Notes: generated by a model from the letters alone, not told the origin. A stretch of DNA of 64,000 bases from Bicyclus anynana (GCF_947172395.1 NC_069092.1:6245418-6309417), one strand, 5' to 3'. Shown: positions 46,476 through 59,060, counted from the first letter of the stretch. A program made the numbers and translations.

Positions 46476-46745
46476 CTAGCGGACGCTCGGGACTTCGTCC
46501 GCGTGGAACTCAGTTTTTCACATATGGATTTTTCCGGGATGAAAACTTGCCTAAGAGTTAATCCAGAGTAAAATTTATTTCCATTCCAAATTTCAGCCTA
46601 ATTGCTTCAGTAGACATTTTAGTAGTCATTTTGCATGGAGATGGAATATAGGTACCCTGAATTAACATTAAATTTTTCAGCACGGAAAAATCTACGGTTC
46701 CTGTGGGATTTGTGAAAAACAGAATTTTACGTGATAGACCGCTAG
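46476..46745. mobile_element. Two Lep1-like Helitron 3' ends facing outward
   Basis: The left half is a minus-strand copy whose 3' CTAG lies at 46476-46479 (plus strand CTAGCGGACGCTCGGGACTT). The right half is a plus-strand copy ending ACCGCTAG at 46742-46745. They meet near 46625-46660 and both lack their 5' ends. So one segment is bounded at each side by a Helitron 3' terminus. Two independent truncated insertions or an inverted duplication of the end are both possible. Confidence 0.7.
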
Positions 46746-47348
46746 TAGTAGGTAAATATATACGTAGGTATTTTATAGAGTTTGCACAAATAATGTTTAA
46801 TAAACCTATACTTACCTACCTAAATAATTGGAACTTCCTTGTTAACTTTTAGTTTTTAAATTGTATTCGTAAAATATTCTGCTTATCTCGAATACCCAAC
46901 CACGTAAGCAGTCCTTTAGCTTATCTATGCTAAGTTTCAGTTCTAAGGTCAAACGAGGACTTTTGAAGGACCGTAAATGACAGACAAGGTTATGGATAGC
47001 TACTCGTACCTATCGACTTACTACCCATCTTCATAAAAACTATAGGTAGTGTAGATTTTCATAACCTACGAGTGTGACTTATATGCAACTTAGGTACCTA
47101 CCTACTTGATAGTTTACTTTTTGTTAGTTTAATAACAAAAATATATGCTTACCTGCATTTTATTGTCATTAGGTATTATATTTATTTCTTTTAGGTATCT
47201 ATAGTATTTGTTTAGTAAGTTTATTCAATAATCAAAATATATGTGCCTAATTTGATTGATAGGTAAACCACTGTTCAATAAAAACTATAGCCATGATAGG
47301 TACAAGAAAATTGAACATACACTCATATCTCGCATATAAACACATAAT
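46746..47348. other. Intergenic stretch, nothing recognised
   Basis: AT-rich with TAGGTA drift. No gene or repeat assigned. Confidence 0.5.
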
Positions 47349-47360
47349 ATACCATTTAAT

Positions 47361-47413
47361 TCTGAGAGGAGACTCGAGCTCAGCAGTGAGCCGAATATGG
47401 GTTGATGACGACG
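47361..47413 (+). mobile_element. 53-bp SINE family A tail with perfect 12-bp target duplication
   Basis: The insert holds only the SINE 3' end: TCTGAGAGGAGACTCGAGCT, then GCCGAATATGGGTTGATGAC and GACG. ATACCATTTAAT is present immediately before it (47349-47360) and after it (47414-47425). This is direct evidence of insertion by target-primed reverse transcription with extreme 5' truncation, and its intact flanks suggest a recent event. Confidence 0.9.
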
Positions 47414-47791
47414 ATACCATTTAATATTTTTTTCCTTTTTCTTTAATGTATTTTCAGATTGTGGTTTATATGGTTTAAGTATATTATCATTATATATAAA
47501 TTATGAAAAAACTCTAATGGGCAGTATATGGGAAATTTGTATAATTTTATGTTTGGTATCGCTATAGATTTTTCTTTACAATAAATAAATAAAAATTACA
47601 TAAATAAAGATTTGAACTTATATAGAAATAGGTATCTTTATTTGAGATTTATTTTATAAGAGAATTTGAACAAGCACAGAACTCAGAAAAGATTTAAAAG
47701 GTCAAGGTTGGTCAATGTTTTCACAAAAAATGTTATCTATTAAGTAAAAAAAAGTATTACCTAATTAAGTAGGTACCTAGATGTATCCAAA

Positions 47792-47914
47792 CTTATGCTA
47801 GCTACCCACCATCCAATAAGCCCACATTCCTGCAGCGCTAACAGCTTGACGATCGTCAAAACTCATCGTGGCCTGCTGGTCGCGATCTGCGTGATGATGT
47901 CATGCACATCGCGA
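47792..47914. mobile_element. MITE fragment, CTAGCTACC...GCGATGTGCATG family
   Basis: ACTTATGCTAGCTACCCACC, CCAATAAGCCCACAT, CTGCAGCGCTAACAGCTTGA and a central GCGATCTGCGTG/CATGCACATCGC inverted pair are visible. The same landmarks, partly in reverse order, occur at 53155-53343 and 48615-48695. The complete element is probably a long inverted-repeat MITE; the right arm of this copy is lost. Confidence 0.65.
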
Positions 47915-48026
47915 TTCACTATTCACTATATTTGACGTTTGTTAGTTGACATACTTATACGAAATTTGCCAACTAGACTATTGTTAGTAATTCTTAAGTC
48001 ACTGGATGTCGTATTCACTAATAATT

Positions 48027-48432
48027 CATTATCAACCCATATTCGGCTTACTGCTAAGCTCGAGTCTCCTCTCAGTATGAGAGGGGTTAGACTTCACACG
48101 CGCAGAGAATTATGAAAATTCTCTGGTATCCAGGTGGCAAACCGAAAGGGGTGTGGATTTTCATCCTCGTCCTAACAAGTTAGCCCGCTTCCATCTTAGA
48201 CTGCATCATCACTTACCATCAGGTGAGATTGTAGTCAAGGGCTAACTTGTACAGATTAAAAAAAAAAGGTTTCCTTACGATGTTCGATGTTCACCGTTTT
48301 GAGACACGTGATATTTAATTTCTTAAAATGCACACAACTGAAATAGTTGGAGGTGCATGCCCCCGACCGGATTCGAACCCACACCCTCCGGAATCGGAGG
48401 CAGAAGTCATATCCATTGGGCTATCACAGCTC
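48027..48432 (-). mobile_element. SINE family A interrupted by a family B SINE
   Basis: The outer element has the tRNA-like head at its right (minus strand CAATGGATATGACTTCTGCC, B box GGTTCGAATCCGGT) and the GAGCCGAATATGGG-type 3' domain at its left. TCACTAATAATT (48015-48026) and TCACTATTAATT (48433-48444) flank it with one mismatch, likely its target duplication. The body is split at 48136-48266 by a second SINE in the opposite orientation. Confidence 0.85.
48136..48266 (+). mobile_element. Nested family B SINE, 5'-truncated
   Basis: GGCAAACCGAAAGGGGTGTG, then TCCTAACAAGTTAGCCCGCT, the CATCAGGTGAGATTGTAGTC segment and a run of ten A. AGGT occurs on both sides (48132-48135, 48267-48270) where the host SINE normally has one CAGGTTT, consistent with a short target duplication. 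Because it lies within family A, family B was active after this family A copy inserted. Confidence 0.85.
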
Positions 48433-48614
48433 TCACTATTAATTATTTAATACTAACTGATCAACATTGAGATTCTATGTAAGTATGTAAAAATTAATGT
48501 CATCTGATGCCTACTGACAACCGTTCGTTTCGTGTGTCACAGAGTACGTAAATGATATTTTCCAGTAGACATTGCGATTTTTGTTTACAATAAGGCTTTA
48601 CGGAAAATGAAAAA

Positions 48615-48695
48615 TGCGGTTGGTATTGCTTGTCGAGACGAAAGCGCTACAGACATTGTGGGCTTATTGGAGTGTGGGTTGCTAGCATTAGTTAC
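48615..48695. mobile_element. MITE fragment related to 47792 and 53155
   Basis: GCGCTACAGACATTGTGGGC, TTATTGGAGTGTGGGTTGCT and AGCATTAGTT correspond to the right arm of the element at 53155-53343. Only one arm is preserved. Confidence 0.55.
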
Positions 48696-50545
48696 CTACA
48701 TACAATTTTAACTTTATAATGATAATGTAATGTAACATGAACCCTTTCCTATTTGTTGTACGGAAACATTATTCTGTAACTGCTCCACGTAATGTATCTA
48801 ATATGTAGATAGACGTAAGGTCTGGAGACTGTTCCATACAAAATATAGGTAGGGAGCGCGCGCCGAATATGAAACAAGGTAACGTCAGAAAATAAATCCA
48901 GATAAAAAAATTAAATATTTTAAAAGTTACTTAATTAGTAATTTTTAACTATGATTTAGATATAAGTCATGATTACATATTATGTAAAAAGTGATAACAT
49001 ATCAAAAGCTCAACTAGATATCTAGATAGACGCTTTTTTAAAGGGTCTTAAATTGTCCATAAGCGATCTACTATATTGTAAAAAATAATAAATTTATAAT
49101 ACATAAACATTATAATTTTTAAATATTTTTTGGCAATACGTCTATATTATAACTGTTTCATGACGTCACGCAAACGCTAAAACCTTAACGAAACAGAGTG
49201 TTTGACAAAATAATCAGTTAACCTTTTGGGAACCGCTGCTCTAGGTAACATTATGACGTTACGTTACGCAGCGGTCTGCAATTCTTACAATATTACATTA
49301 ATAAATACGAGTTGAATTTATATTGATAGATTAAATGATCTCCTTTTTCAAGTCGGTTAAATTTAACATAAATCAGTTGCTGCAGACGGTCTCAGAGCGG
49401 ACGAGGTGCGTATGCGCAATATTTCGTAGCTCGCCCAGACGCATGGTTTCTGTTTCCCGCTGTTTGAACATTGGTAGGTAATGAACAACTTTTCCAACTA
49501 GTGTGCATGGATAGACGAGTTTTATTTCTCGCTATCTTTTATAATACGCTTATTTATTATAGTATTATACGTTTTTATCAATTTATCATTGGTGTTATTA
49601 GTCGCCTCTGCAACTTTATATTTTTAAATTATCATTGGTGTTATAGGCAACGTTACATCTTTAAAGTCCATTGATACTTATGTAGGCATATAATTTTACT
49701 AATATCCGATTTAATAGGTTACTTATTGAATATAAAATACCTACTGTTCATTTACATTGTATTATTAACGTAATCTATATATTTATTGATGATAATCTGA
49801 TACGTCCGCTTATGTATGTAACGTATTTTCAATATCTAGAAAAACAATCATCAATCACAGAGTAAGTAGATAAACAAACATCTAGACAAGTTTATCTCTA
49901 TATAGAATTTTTTAATTTTGTGGAAAGGAATAAATTTACCAACTACCTATACTTACTATATACCTAGGTATTAATTATAAACTGTACGTAGCAATTTGAT
50001 ACCTTTCAATATACAAGCTACATTAACGCCAAGAATAATCAATTTATACTTGGTATTTTACTTTTTTTTTTTATTTTATTTAGACTTCGTTTTGAAAGCG
50101 ATTCTTTTTGGTTTGGTTACCTTTTTAGCTCTCATATATTTAGGTAAATACCGAGAATGTCAACATCAACAAAAGAACTATGAAGAATATAAAATTACAA
50201 TATTACGTCAGTCTTACCTACTCGAATTTAAATAAACTATTTTTTGCATAAGTCTGCTTCTTTGTGGTTTTTTGCTGCTAGTACCATAGGGGTGCGATGG
50301 GTTGCACAGATAACCGTCCTCACAAATTGTAGCCCGTCTCATTCGCCAAATTGGGTGCATTTTCACGCGGTATTTTGACGCGCCAGCCTTGAAAACAACC
50401 CCCTTATTGTTGTACAGTTGTTTCATGCTATGTTATCTTGCTGTTTCCAGTCTCATTCATTTCGTAATGTGTAATTTTACGTGGTTAGTAATAGGTAACG
50501 TAACCATGGCTTAAACATCTGTTTCATATAATGAAATATCATTGA
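48696..50545. other. Intergenic stretch, no gene seen
   Basis: No gene recognised. One TGACGTCA is at about 49163. The patch 49375-49450 is unique and CpG-containing. The remainder is AT-rich. Confidence 0.5.
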
Positions 50546-50748
50546 CTAACTAACGCCGCGCGGTTTCAGCCGCGTGGTTTCCGTTTCCGTAGGAATATGG
50601 GGATAATTTATATATAGCCCATAGCCTTCCTCGATAAATGGGCTATCTAACACTGAAAGAATTTTTCAAATCGGACCAGTAGTTCCTGAGATTAGCGCGT
50701 TCAATCAAACAAACAAACAAACTTTCAGCTTTATTATATTAGTATAGA
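50546..50748 (-). mobile_element. Lep1-like non-autonomous Helitron
   Basis: On the minus strand it begins TCTATACTAATATAATAAAG and ends at a GC-rich hairpin (CGCGGCTGAAACCGCGCGGC) with a terminal TTAG (plus-strand CTAA at 50546-50549) in place of CTAG. It shares the whole core with 4672-4871 and 59061-59254. Confidence 0.8.
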
Positions 50749-53154
50749 TAGTATAGATTAAGAACACTGGGCCAGCTTTTTTGGATTGTAAGTTGTCTAA
50801 AAAAACTCAGGTTTAGTCTAGTTAAAACCTTCTATAATAGCTAGTTACCATCTATATCTATATAATCTTTGAAGATATATAGTGCAAGAAGTGAAGCAGT
50901 AGATGGTATCTAATTGTCAAAGAAGATGGCTACCAAGGCAGACGTGTTCTGAAGTAGAGAACACGCACCTACTAAGCTTTACTTAGCCTCAAGCTGAATG
51001 GTCCATTAACTTCAGTAGGTAAAGGGAAATGCTTGACAGGTTGGCATCGTGTGTGGTGGTGTTATTGAATAGACCTAGGTACCTATGTCCAGTAAACTAA
51101 GCAAGAGCATGGCAACATAGGTTCTCTAATATCACTGGATCCAGCTATCGTTAATTGTGATGATTATTCCAGCGCCAACTTAAAAAAACATTACAAGCCA
51201 AGAAAAACACATAAATAACCTTATAAACACATGTTACATAAACCTTTTTGTTAAAAGAGATAACGTTTTAAACACACCATTAAATCACTCACCGTAATTA
51301 CAAAGTGTATGTGTTGAATTTATAAAGAACATGGTCCAAATATAAATAAACGTTGACGAATTATAAATAGGTACACTCAAGCGGACAATGTCAAGGTTCG
51401 TAGCAGCGTAGGGACTGTCTCCTCTACTAGATAAATATTTCGACACCTTCTATTAACAAACACAAGAATTGTTACCTTTTGTGTATTATTTTAAAGTTTG
51501 TTTTTGTTTGTGCTTTATGTGCTTTTGAGTAGAGTAGCCACAGCAAAGCACTGCCTGATGACAGCGCGACCACAAGTATCGCTACATATCCCAACACGTT
51601 TTATTGGTCGTAATTGTTCTCATAAAATAGTAACAAAAGTTGTTTTAACGATCGGCACGAGAGGCAAGTTTATCTCCCATAGTGGATACCATAACGAGCT
51701 TGACTTATAAGAATCATTGTGGGAAACGGTTTTACGAGTTTTTAATTGATTTGGATTGCTTTCGGAAGTCATGTTTCAGTTTTTCTTTACACAATATCCC
51801 AAAATTGGTAAATTCATGCTTAAAAACTGTCAAACGAAACTCTAAGATGAACAGTCCATAGTTAATTCAATAGTTAGAACTGACTGCGAATGATGAGGAT
51901 ATAGGTTTGAGGCGTGGGTCGGGCTATGAAATACATATTGTAATTTTCATCCCTTCTAAGAGTTTGTCAGTAGGCAGAAACCCGGAGCTATGTTTTCATA
52001 CCCGATGTAGCTTAAGAAACTTGTTAAGTACCTTAATCTGAATATATCTACCTACCTCCTCCATTATAAAATCAAATAATAATACACTAAGCCCTCCTAA
52101 ATTGAAACTGCATGAGTGAGTTTAAGTTTGGGACAGAGGATATCTACCAGTATTTTTTCAGAACATGTTTTATGTATGGAGTAGATATATAGGTATAACA
52201 GGTATTAAGCCATTATATTTGTTTATTTATCCCAGTATCAGAAAATACAGGAAATCGGACAAACATTTATCAGTTCTACTAGTCAGCGTTGAAAACAAAA
52301 TCTTTATTCATGTACATGTTAATGTGTAAGTTTTTACTATGTATTCTGTGGTTTTTACATTATTTACCACACAATTATTGTTAGCTTTAGTGTATTTTAT
52401 GTTCTGTGTTGTTTACGGTGGTTATTGTAATTTAAAAAAATAAGGAAACATTTTAGATTATAAAGCAAGATTGTAATCGAAAAGCAGAGTTTATCTCCAG
52501 CTCCCGGGTTTTCTAAAACCCATTTTTAACTCAATCTCGGCGGTAACGAGCTGATTGCATAATTAATTCAGTAATACTCACCGTGTGAACCGCACACCTA
52601 CCTATAGTTTGTATCGGAGACGGGCATGAATTTAACATTCTAAGTTCAAGTTTAAACGTGGAACGGATGAAGTGAATATATTAAAATACTTAATTATGGT
52701 CGAAGGGAACATAATTCGCGAGTAGTCCCGTCTGCGTTGAACGGCCCAACAATGTTGCATTTCCTCGGAACGCGCGACGTCTGGAATAAACTCTCCTAAT
52801 CAAAATTCTATCGAGGCCCTTCCATGTTTTTCACAGAATACGACGCCCGTCTTTACTATTAATTCATGAACGACGGGCGATAATCGATATAAATGCTCGG
52901 TGCTTGAACTGCGTAGGGAGTTTTGGGTATGTTAACTTTTGGGCTTCTGTATTTGGTTACTTATTTAATGTTTGTACGTCTCAGTAGTTTGAGTTAAATA
53001 ATGCGATAAGTAGAATGAAATAGGTAGCCTTATCGCTTATATCGGGATCACTGTCAATTTGATTCGTCCGTGACAGTAACATTACGAAGTAAGTGTGATC
53101 TATGAAAGGTTAACGAATTAGTATGATTGTATAATGTCAGCCACTGACGGTCAA
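50749..53154. other. Intergenic stretch, no gene seen
   Basis: No gene recognised. A weak CTCF-like AGTTGGCGCTG (minus strand, 51170-51180) and a unique G+C-elevated block at 52690-52910 are the only items I would note. Confidence 0.5.
52690..52910. promoter_or_regulatory. CpG-containing unique block, candidate cis-regulatory
   Basis: Unique sequence with many CpGs compared with its flanks and an inverted CGCCCGTC/GACGGGCG pair about 20 bp apart (52844-52879). It is a candidate Hox enhancer on composition only. Confidence 0.25.
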
Positions 53155-53343
53155 GTATGCTCATAAGCCTGCAGCGGTAACGGCTTGACAGGCGATAAAT
53201 CTGATGGTAGGTATGTGGGTTGCGATCAACATGATGCCATGCACATCGCGACCAACGCACGATCAGTTTTATCGAACGTCATGCCATTAGAGCTGCAGAC
53301 ATGTGGGCTTATCGGATGGTGTGTGGCTAGCATAAGCTATATT
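53155..53343. mobile_element. Inverted-repeat MITE, diverged copy
   Basis: The left arm (TAAGCCTGCAGCGGTAACGG, CTTGACAGGCGATAAATCTG) is an imperfect reverse complement of the right arm (CAGTTTTATCGAACGTCATG, CATTAGAGCTGCAGACATGT, GGGCTTA). A central TGATGCCATGCACATCGCG region matches the copy at 47792-47914. The element is about 190 bp and has no coding capacity. Confidence 0.65.
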
Positions 53344-54098
53344 ATAGGTATTGAGTTGAAATGTACAGTAGGTACACACGTCTATTTTGTATTTTGTGTG
53401 TGTCATAAAAATATTCTAAAAACTGTATCGTGCACATAGGTATGTATACCTACTCGTACAGGTTAATCTATATAAAATGAAATATTTATCTACAGTTTAA
53501 GTTATGAAACAAATTCAAAATTTAATTTAAATATTGATTTAATAAAAGAAACACTGATATAGCTTATGTGATTAATGTAAGAATCATAAGGTATTTTTTC
53601 TAAAATCTAAAGAAAAATCCCGTGAGTAAATCGTAGGCGTACCTACTAGTTCGTAGTCCCTCGCAAGGCGCCATGTGACTCGGCGATGACCGATTGTTCA
53701 AAGCTAAACGTTTATAGAGTCGATAACTCAAGCGTTTTACGGGCAACTCCGTAATATATGGGGCGTTGCGAAATTTTCTTTTGAGTGCGCCCTAGCCCCC
53801 GGCCATATGAAAGAACAAATATTTAACTCGGTCGGTTTCATGAACGGAATTTTATTTTCAAAGACGAAATATTCGTTATACAAATAATACTTACTTACTT
53901 ACCTACAAATTTTAACTATAGTAACTATAAAGATCGTAATCACTATTTCAGTAAGTACATATCTTACTGAAATAGTCTATTTACGCCTAATAGGTAACAT
54001 AAATAGTAACTTTAAATTACGTCCTCGCACTTATTTTTGAATCTTTAATTATGTTACAAAACCACTTTGGGATAGAATTTTATTGTATAATGTACATG
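53344..54098. other. Intergenic stretch with a small hairpin
   Basis: Arms 53942-53955 and 53963-53976 are exact 14-bp reverse complements with a 7-nt loop. The patch 53640-53830 is unique with several CpGs. No gene recognised. Confidence 0.5.
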
Positions 54099-54330
54099 TC
54101 ATCATCATTATCAACCCATATTCGGCTCACTGCTGAGCTCCAGTTTCCTCTCAGAATGAGAGGTTTAAGGCCAATAGTCCACCACCAAATGACCACTGGT
54201 GGACCACTGACCCAATGCGGACTGGTAGACTTCACACACGCAGAGAATTGAGAAAATTCTCTGGTGTGCAGGTTTTCTCAAGATGTTTTCCTTCACCGTT
54301 TGAGACACGTGATATTTAATTTCTTCAAAT
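54099..54330 (-). mobile_element. SINE of family A lacking its tRNA-like head
   Basis: On the minus strand the body runs from GAAATTAAATATCACGTGTC through GAGAATTTTCTCAATTCTCT to GAGCCGAATATGGGTTGATA and an ATGATGA-type tail. A local duplication (ACCACCAAATGACCACTGG and TGGACCACTGACC, 54180-54212) enlarges the usual single GTCCACCACGCTGGCCC segment. Confidence 0.75.
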
Positions 54331-54950
54331 AGGTATATGTAGATACATCTACAGATAGGTAAATAATAAAAAAAATGTCACTCGATTTCGGCTTAAAAAG
54401 AACTATTAAAATACCTCTTGATTATAAGTATAAGATACTCATTTCAATCCCATACCTTACTAAATCATAAAATAACTGATTCCACGTAACTTTACGCACG
54501 AACTAGTGTACCTATAGTCCTTACGAGTAAGAGGTACCTACTTACGCAGCGAAACATATGAAAATAAAAGCGCACGAAAGGCTTAGCTTTTTGCTACATG
54601 TTTGCAATAACAATAAATAATTCTAGCCGTTCGGCGGGGTGGGCGACCGGTCGCCGCTTACTTTTTTACTCTATAAACAATCCTGTCGGTCGTTAAGAAG
54701 AAAGATGAGCTCTAACTGCCCCTGTTTATGGACACTAAAATCGTTGGCACGTGTCGAGAGTCGCGACACTTCTCACCTGATAAACTTAAAAACGATCGTT
54801 TAACATGTCGTCAAAATCAAGGTACCAACTATAACTTTTTTCTATATTTTAATTGAGAAATAAAACTGGTGCCCTTGTAATAAGTGTCACCACTTAACAC
54901 GAGGGCCTTTTAGGTAGAATTAATATGTCTCTCGAATAACTAAATATTTA
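54331..54950. other. Intergenic; unique block 54570-54790
   Basis: From about 54570 to 54790 the DNA is unique and CpG-containing, with a perfect 14-bp palindrome GGCGACCGGTCGCC near 54642-54656. It is a candidate regulatory block. No gene recognised. Confidence 0.4.
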
Positions 54951-55040
54951 TCATCATCATCATCATCATTATCCGCTGACGTCCACTGCTGGACCTTCAT
55001 CTCCCATGGACTTCCAAATACAATAGTCTCGAGCCGTTAT
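54951..55040 (-). mobile_element. RTE-like LINE, extreme 3' end
   Basis: The minus strand reads TGGAAGTCCATGGGAGATGA, then CCAGCAGTGGACGTCAGCGG and a (TGATGA)n tail (plus-strand TCATCATC, 54951-54968). The W-K-S-M-G codons and the GTGGACGTC segment before the tail match the C-terminal end of the LINE at 22582. The copy is under 100 bp and diverged; no target duplication is evident. Confidence 0.65.
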
Positions 55041-58000
55041 ATTTGGAACTATACCTACATAAGTAAGCGAATCAATTAAATCTTAAACTGCAAATATTAA
55101 TTGTTTGCTCGCTGAGTTCAACACCAATGTAGCACAACCTGGAATATACTTTGCACACTAATATTTGCTTAAACTTTAGTTACGAATACTCCAACTGTTT
55201 TGTTAAAAGTACCTAACATATAGCTGAAATATTGTCATATGTATTAAACCAATGGATGTGACAGATTCGGAATGCTCCATTAAGCAAATGGCTCTAATAA
55301 CTCGCGCTACATCCGCTTTGCGTCTACTCGAGCTCGATATCATGCCATAATTTTATTCTATTAACAAACTGGAGGAAACCAGAAATTCGCTTTACCCTAA
55401 TGGACGCTTTGCGGAATTTTCCCTACAAAAAGAAAATCCGTGTAACAAGCAGTGTTTCCTCGTTTTTCTTTGCAAACTTCTTACATTTGCGATGAGAGGC
55501 GCTATCTAATAATAAAAATACCTACGGAGGAATCCAGTTTTCGTACATTACTTACGTATAGGTAGGCTTTTGTATAGCTAAATGGGAACGTGGATCGCGT
55601 CGGCTGAGTGCAGGTAGGGAGTCAGATAGCGTGGGCTATAAATAGGTAAACAGCATAAATAGAAGCGGTTGAATCGACTCTGAGCCACTACTAATCGATA
55701 CGCAATCTGTTTGCTACAAAACCACGTAACTCCAATGAAATCAGATACTCTAAAATGATCTGTGTGTTTATAGAATATAAGGTCGCTTTCCCATAAAACG
55801 TTACGTAAACATATTTGTTCTTTAACGGAATGTAATACGCGGAAGCACACACACATGTAGGTATGTTTTGTAGGAGGTATGAATAAAATGTATCTATGTG
55901 TTAGCGTGACCAGTTAAAATGATTGTAACTAACTTTGTATGATTTTTGAAGACTATTTTGATTGGTAACTTAAGTTACCATGCTACTATAGGTTTAAAGA
56001 ATAGGTAGGTATATTATTGAAGCCCGTACCTGCCTAAAGGATCCAAAAGAACCCAAAAAGATAAATTTAAAGAACTCTTACAAAATTTGATTTTAGTGTC
56101 ACAGTAGGTAGTCTTGTAACAACTACCTACTCTTAAATGAACTTCGAATGGAATTTTATTAAAGGATTTTTGTATTTTTTTCCAGAAAACTCGCTGTCTG
56201 CCTTCGAGCGCCTTTATGAGAAAACTTTGTGGAAAACGAGGTCGCGTTCCCGAATAAAATCTCAAACTTCAATCCCACTTTGGCAAAAATTTCAAATGTA
56301 AGCTTTTTGATACTTCTTTGCTGTCTTCCGAAAATGTAAGAAGGAAAAATAAAATCGTATCTATACCTACTACATAAGAAAAATTAAATTTATTTAACAA
56401 TCACCGTTCGTAGGTAAACTGGACTTTCACAAATAAATTGATGCAATAATACAATACATACGTAGGAAAATTTTTTATACAACTTAACGTAGTTATTGAA
56501 AAGGTTAATAGGCAATATGAATATTATAAGAGTTCAATATAGAGTCAGGCCGGAATCGTAATGAAAAAATTGTTGGAAAAAAATCTTTTTACGATCGACT
56601 TTATAGCAGGCAATTGGAAATATAAAATAAATGAATGTATTGCCAGTTGACAATCTGAACTGTGTAAATTGTAGCAAAATATGTGTGTAAGGGGACCAAA
56701 ACATTAGTATGTAAATTGAAAGTCGATTCAAGTAATAAATAAGGTACCTTGCAACGCCTATAAAATCATTTACTCGGCCACCGATCTATATTGAAAAATA
56801 GTTATTCTTATAACTATTTTTCAAATTAAAAGTTATTAAAAGTTACTATTATAATACCTATCCACCATAATTGAATTAAGTTATTAGGTAATTAAGTATT
56901 TTAAAACTTTGACTGCTCGAATGTGTGAACCAATATAGCGATAACAAGTTGATAATTATTGTATTAAATACAGCGATATTTTATACTATAGATAGGTATG
57001 TTACGTGTCTAGATCACCGCAAAAAGTGATCCTAATTTAGCTACTCCACTAAGCGCACACATGCAAAGTTTTATGTTTACTTACATTACATATTTATGTA
57101 TATATAGTTCTTGCACTTCCTGAATACATAACTCGTCGTTGTAGACAATATTTAGGTATTATTTGTTTAACAGTTTCGACAAGTTAGTGACATATTTATT
57201 ATAAAATCTTTGATTAAGTGAATATTTTGTTGGTGTGAAATTGAAATTATACAATTACAATACACTTATTTAGAATTCTTTAGTCAGTATCCCTTAAGGT
57301 TGTAAGTAGAATAATAAAATGACCTTTTGATTGTCAGTCCACGTGGAATTAATCAGTTAACTTATGATCTTAATTCTTCAAGCGCGAAGTTAAGTACTTC
57401 TTTAAAATCTAAAAGTTAAAAAAAAAATATTGTAGGTATACCTACATAATATGTTATACCTGGTACATAATATAAAGCTTTACAGTATATGAATGCGTTA
57501 TATACCTAGGTATATAGGCTTATCATCTAGGTTTTATGTAAAGAATTATATGTACCTATGTATACCTACATAATATAAGTTACCTACCTTACGTACAAGT
57601 AAAATACCCATCCAATGAAAATAGGTAAGCTTTGGTCGTTGGTACGTTACATAAACCTTAATTTAAAAATACCAGACTAGAATCCAGTTAGTAGGTACAT
57701 GAATCAAAAACCAATAAAAATGAATAGGCTATCAAAAAGGATTACCTGCGGGTTAATGTCCGCTGCTGTATCAACAGTAGGTAAACAGTAAAATTAATAC
57801 AATATTATACCAGTTCTGTTTGCGAAATAAATTTATTTATGGCACTAATTAGCTATAACATGAATATATGGCATCATGTTTGACAACCATTTTCGAGTTG
57901 CTGCATAACTCTAAAAGAAGAATACCTATACATATATAATATAAACAATATACCTAAGTATTTAATCTCTCGCTCACGAATAATTGGACTGATTCATAAA

Positions 58001-59060
58001 AATAACAGTTCAACTCAACTAAACTTTCAAAGTCATAGAGAAGAAAATAGAAATAGAAAATGATTTTTTAACATCCTCGGGAACAAAATTATTCCTCTAT
58101 AAAATGTAATAAATACCTATTCTCTTTTCTGTAACCCTTTCAATGCGTATAAAAATTTTAATTATCTACGATTGGTGTCCTTATCTGTGTCATGAAAGCG
58201 AAATTAACAAACTCCCTTTCATATACTAATCAAAATTTGTAAAATACTTTTGAGTAAAAGAGTATAAAATATTATTATAATAGCAGTAGAATCTTCAACT
58301 AAAGAGATTTCATTGCAAATGTATAAATAGACAAAACAATTATAAAATCCGGAGCAAAAATGTTGATTGGCCAATCAGCAGATTCATTTAGGTATTCAAG
58401 AGGTAACATTACGTCGAGAGTGCGCGATCCAGCCAAAATTAAATCATTACCAACACCTGCGCTCCACACGGTCGCTTCCGACCGACTCGCTTCGTCTCAA
58501 TTAGCTTTCGGCGGATTTAACCTTTATATTAGGTACTTACACACATTTAGTTATACCAGAAATACATACATATGTCCCTTTGCGACACCATTTTGAGTTT
58601 CCTTAGATATATATAGACTTACCAAAGTAAATATAGCTAAAATTAGTCTGAATTCGATTAGGTAGATCACCTACGACTATCTATTAAATCCCTGCGTGAT
58701 TAAAAGATAAAGTTTACCTATCGTTCTCGATCATTAGCCAAAGAAGATTCCCAACGGCCGTTTTAAATAACCTACCCAAGATTACGGATAGATAGCTATC
58801 CTCGTTTATCAGTAACAGTTAAACTATTTTTACATAGTTGACTATCTGTCAGTAGGTTATTCAAAAGCAAATAAGAACAGAGAGATAGATTTGTTAACTT
58901 TAGTAAGCGAAATGGCGGATAGATAGGTTATTAAAAGCGGCCGTAAGTTAAAGTCAAATTAATTTATTTCAAGCAGGCTTAGATTTCAAGCACTATTGAA
59001 ACGTCAGCTTACTAAATACAACTAATAACCCATAGTGATTATCACACCAAATATTAATTG
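55041..59060. other. Intergenic stretch, no gene seen
   Basis: About 4 kb with no recognisable gene or intact repeat. The block 58350-58510 is unique, has a palindromic GATTGGCCAATC (58364-58375, CCAAT/NFI-like) and more CpG than its flanks, so it may be regulatory. The remainder is AT-rich with TACCTA runs, especially 57430-57620. Confidence 0.5.
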
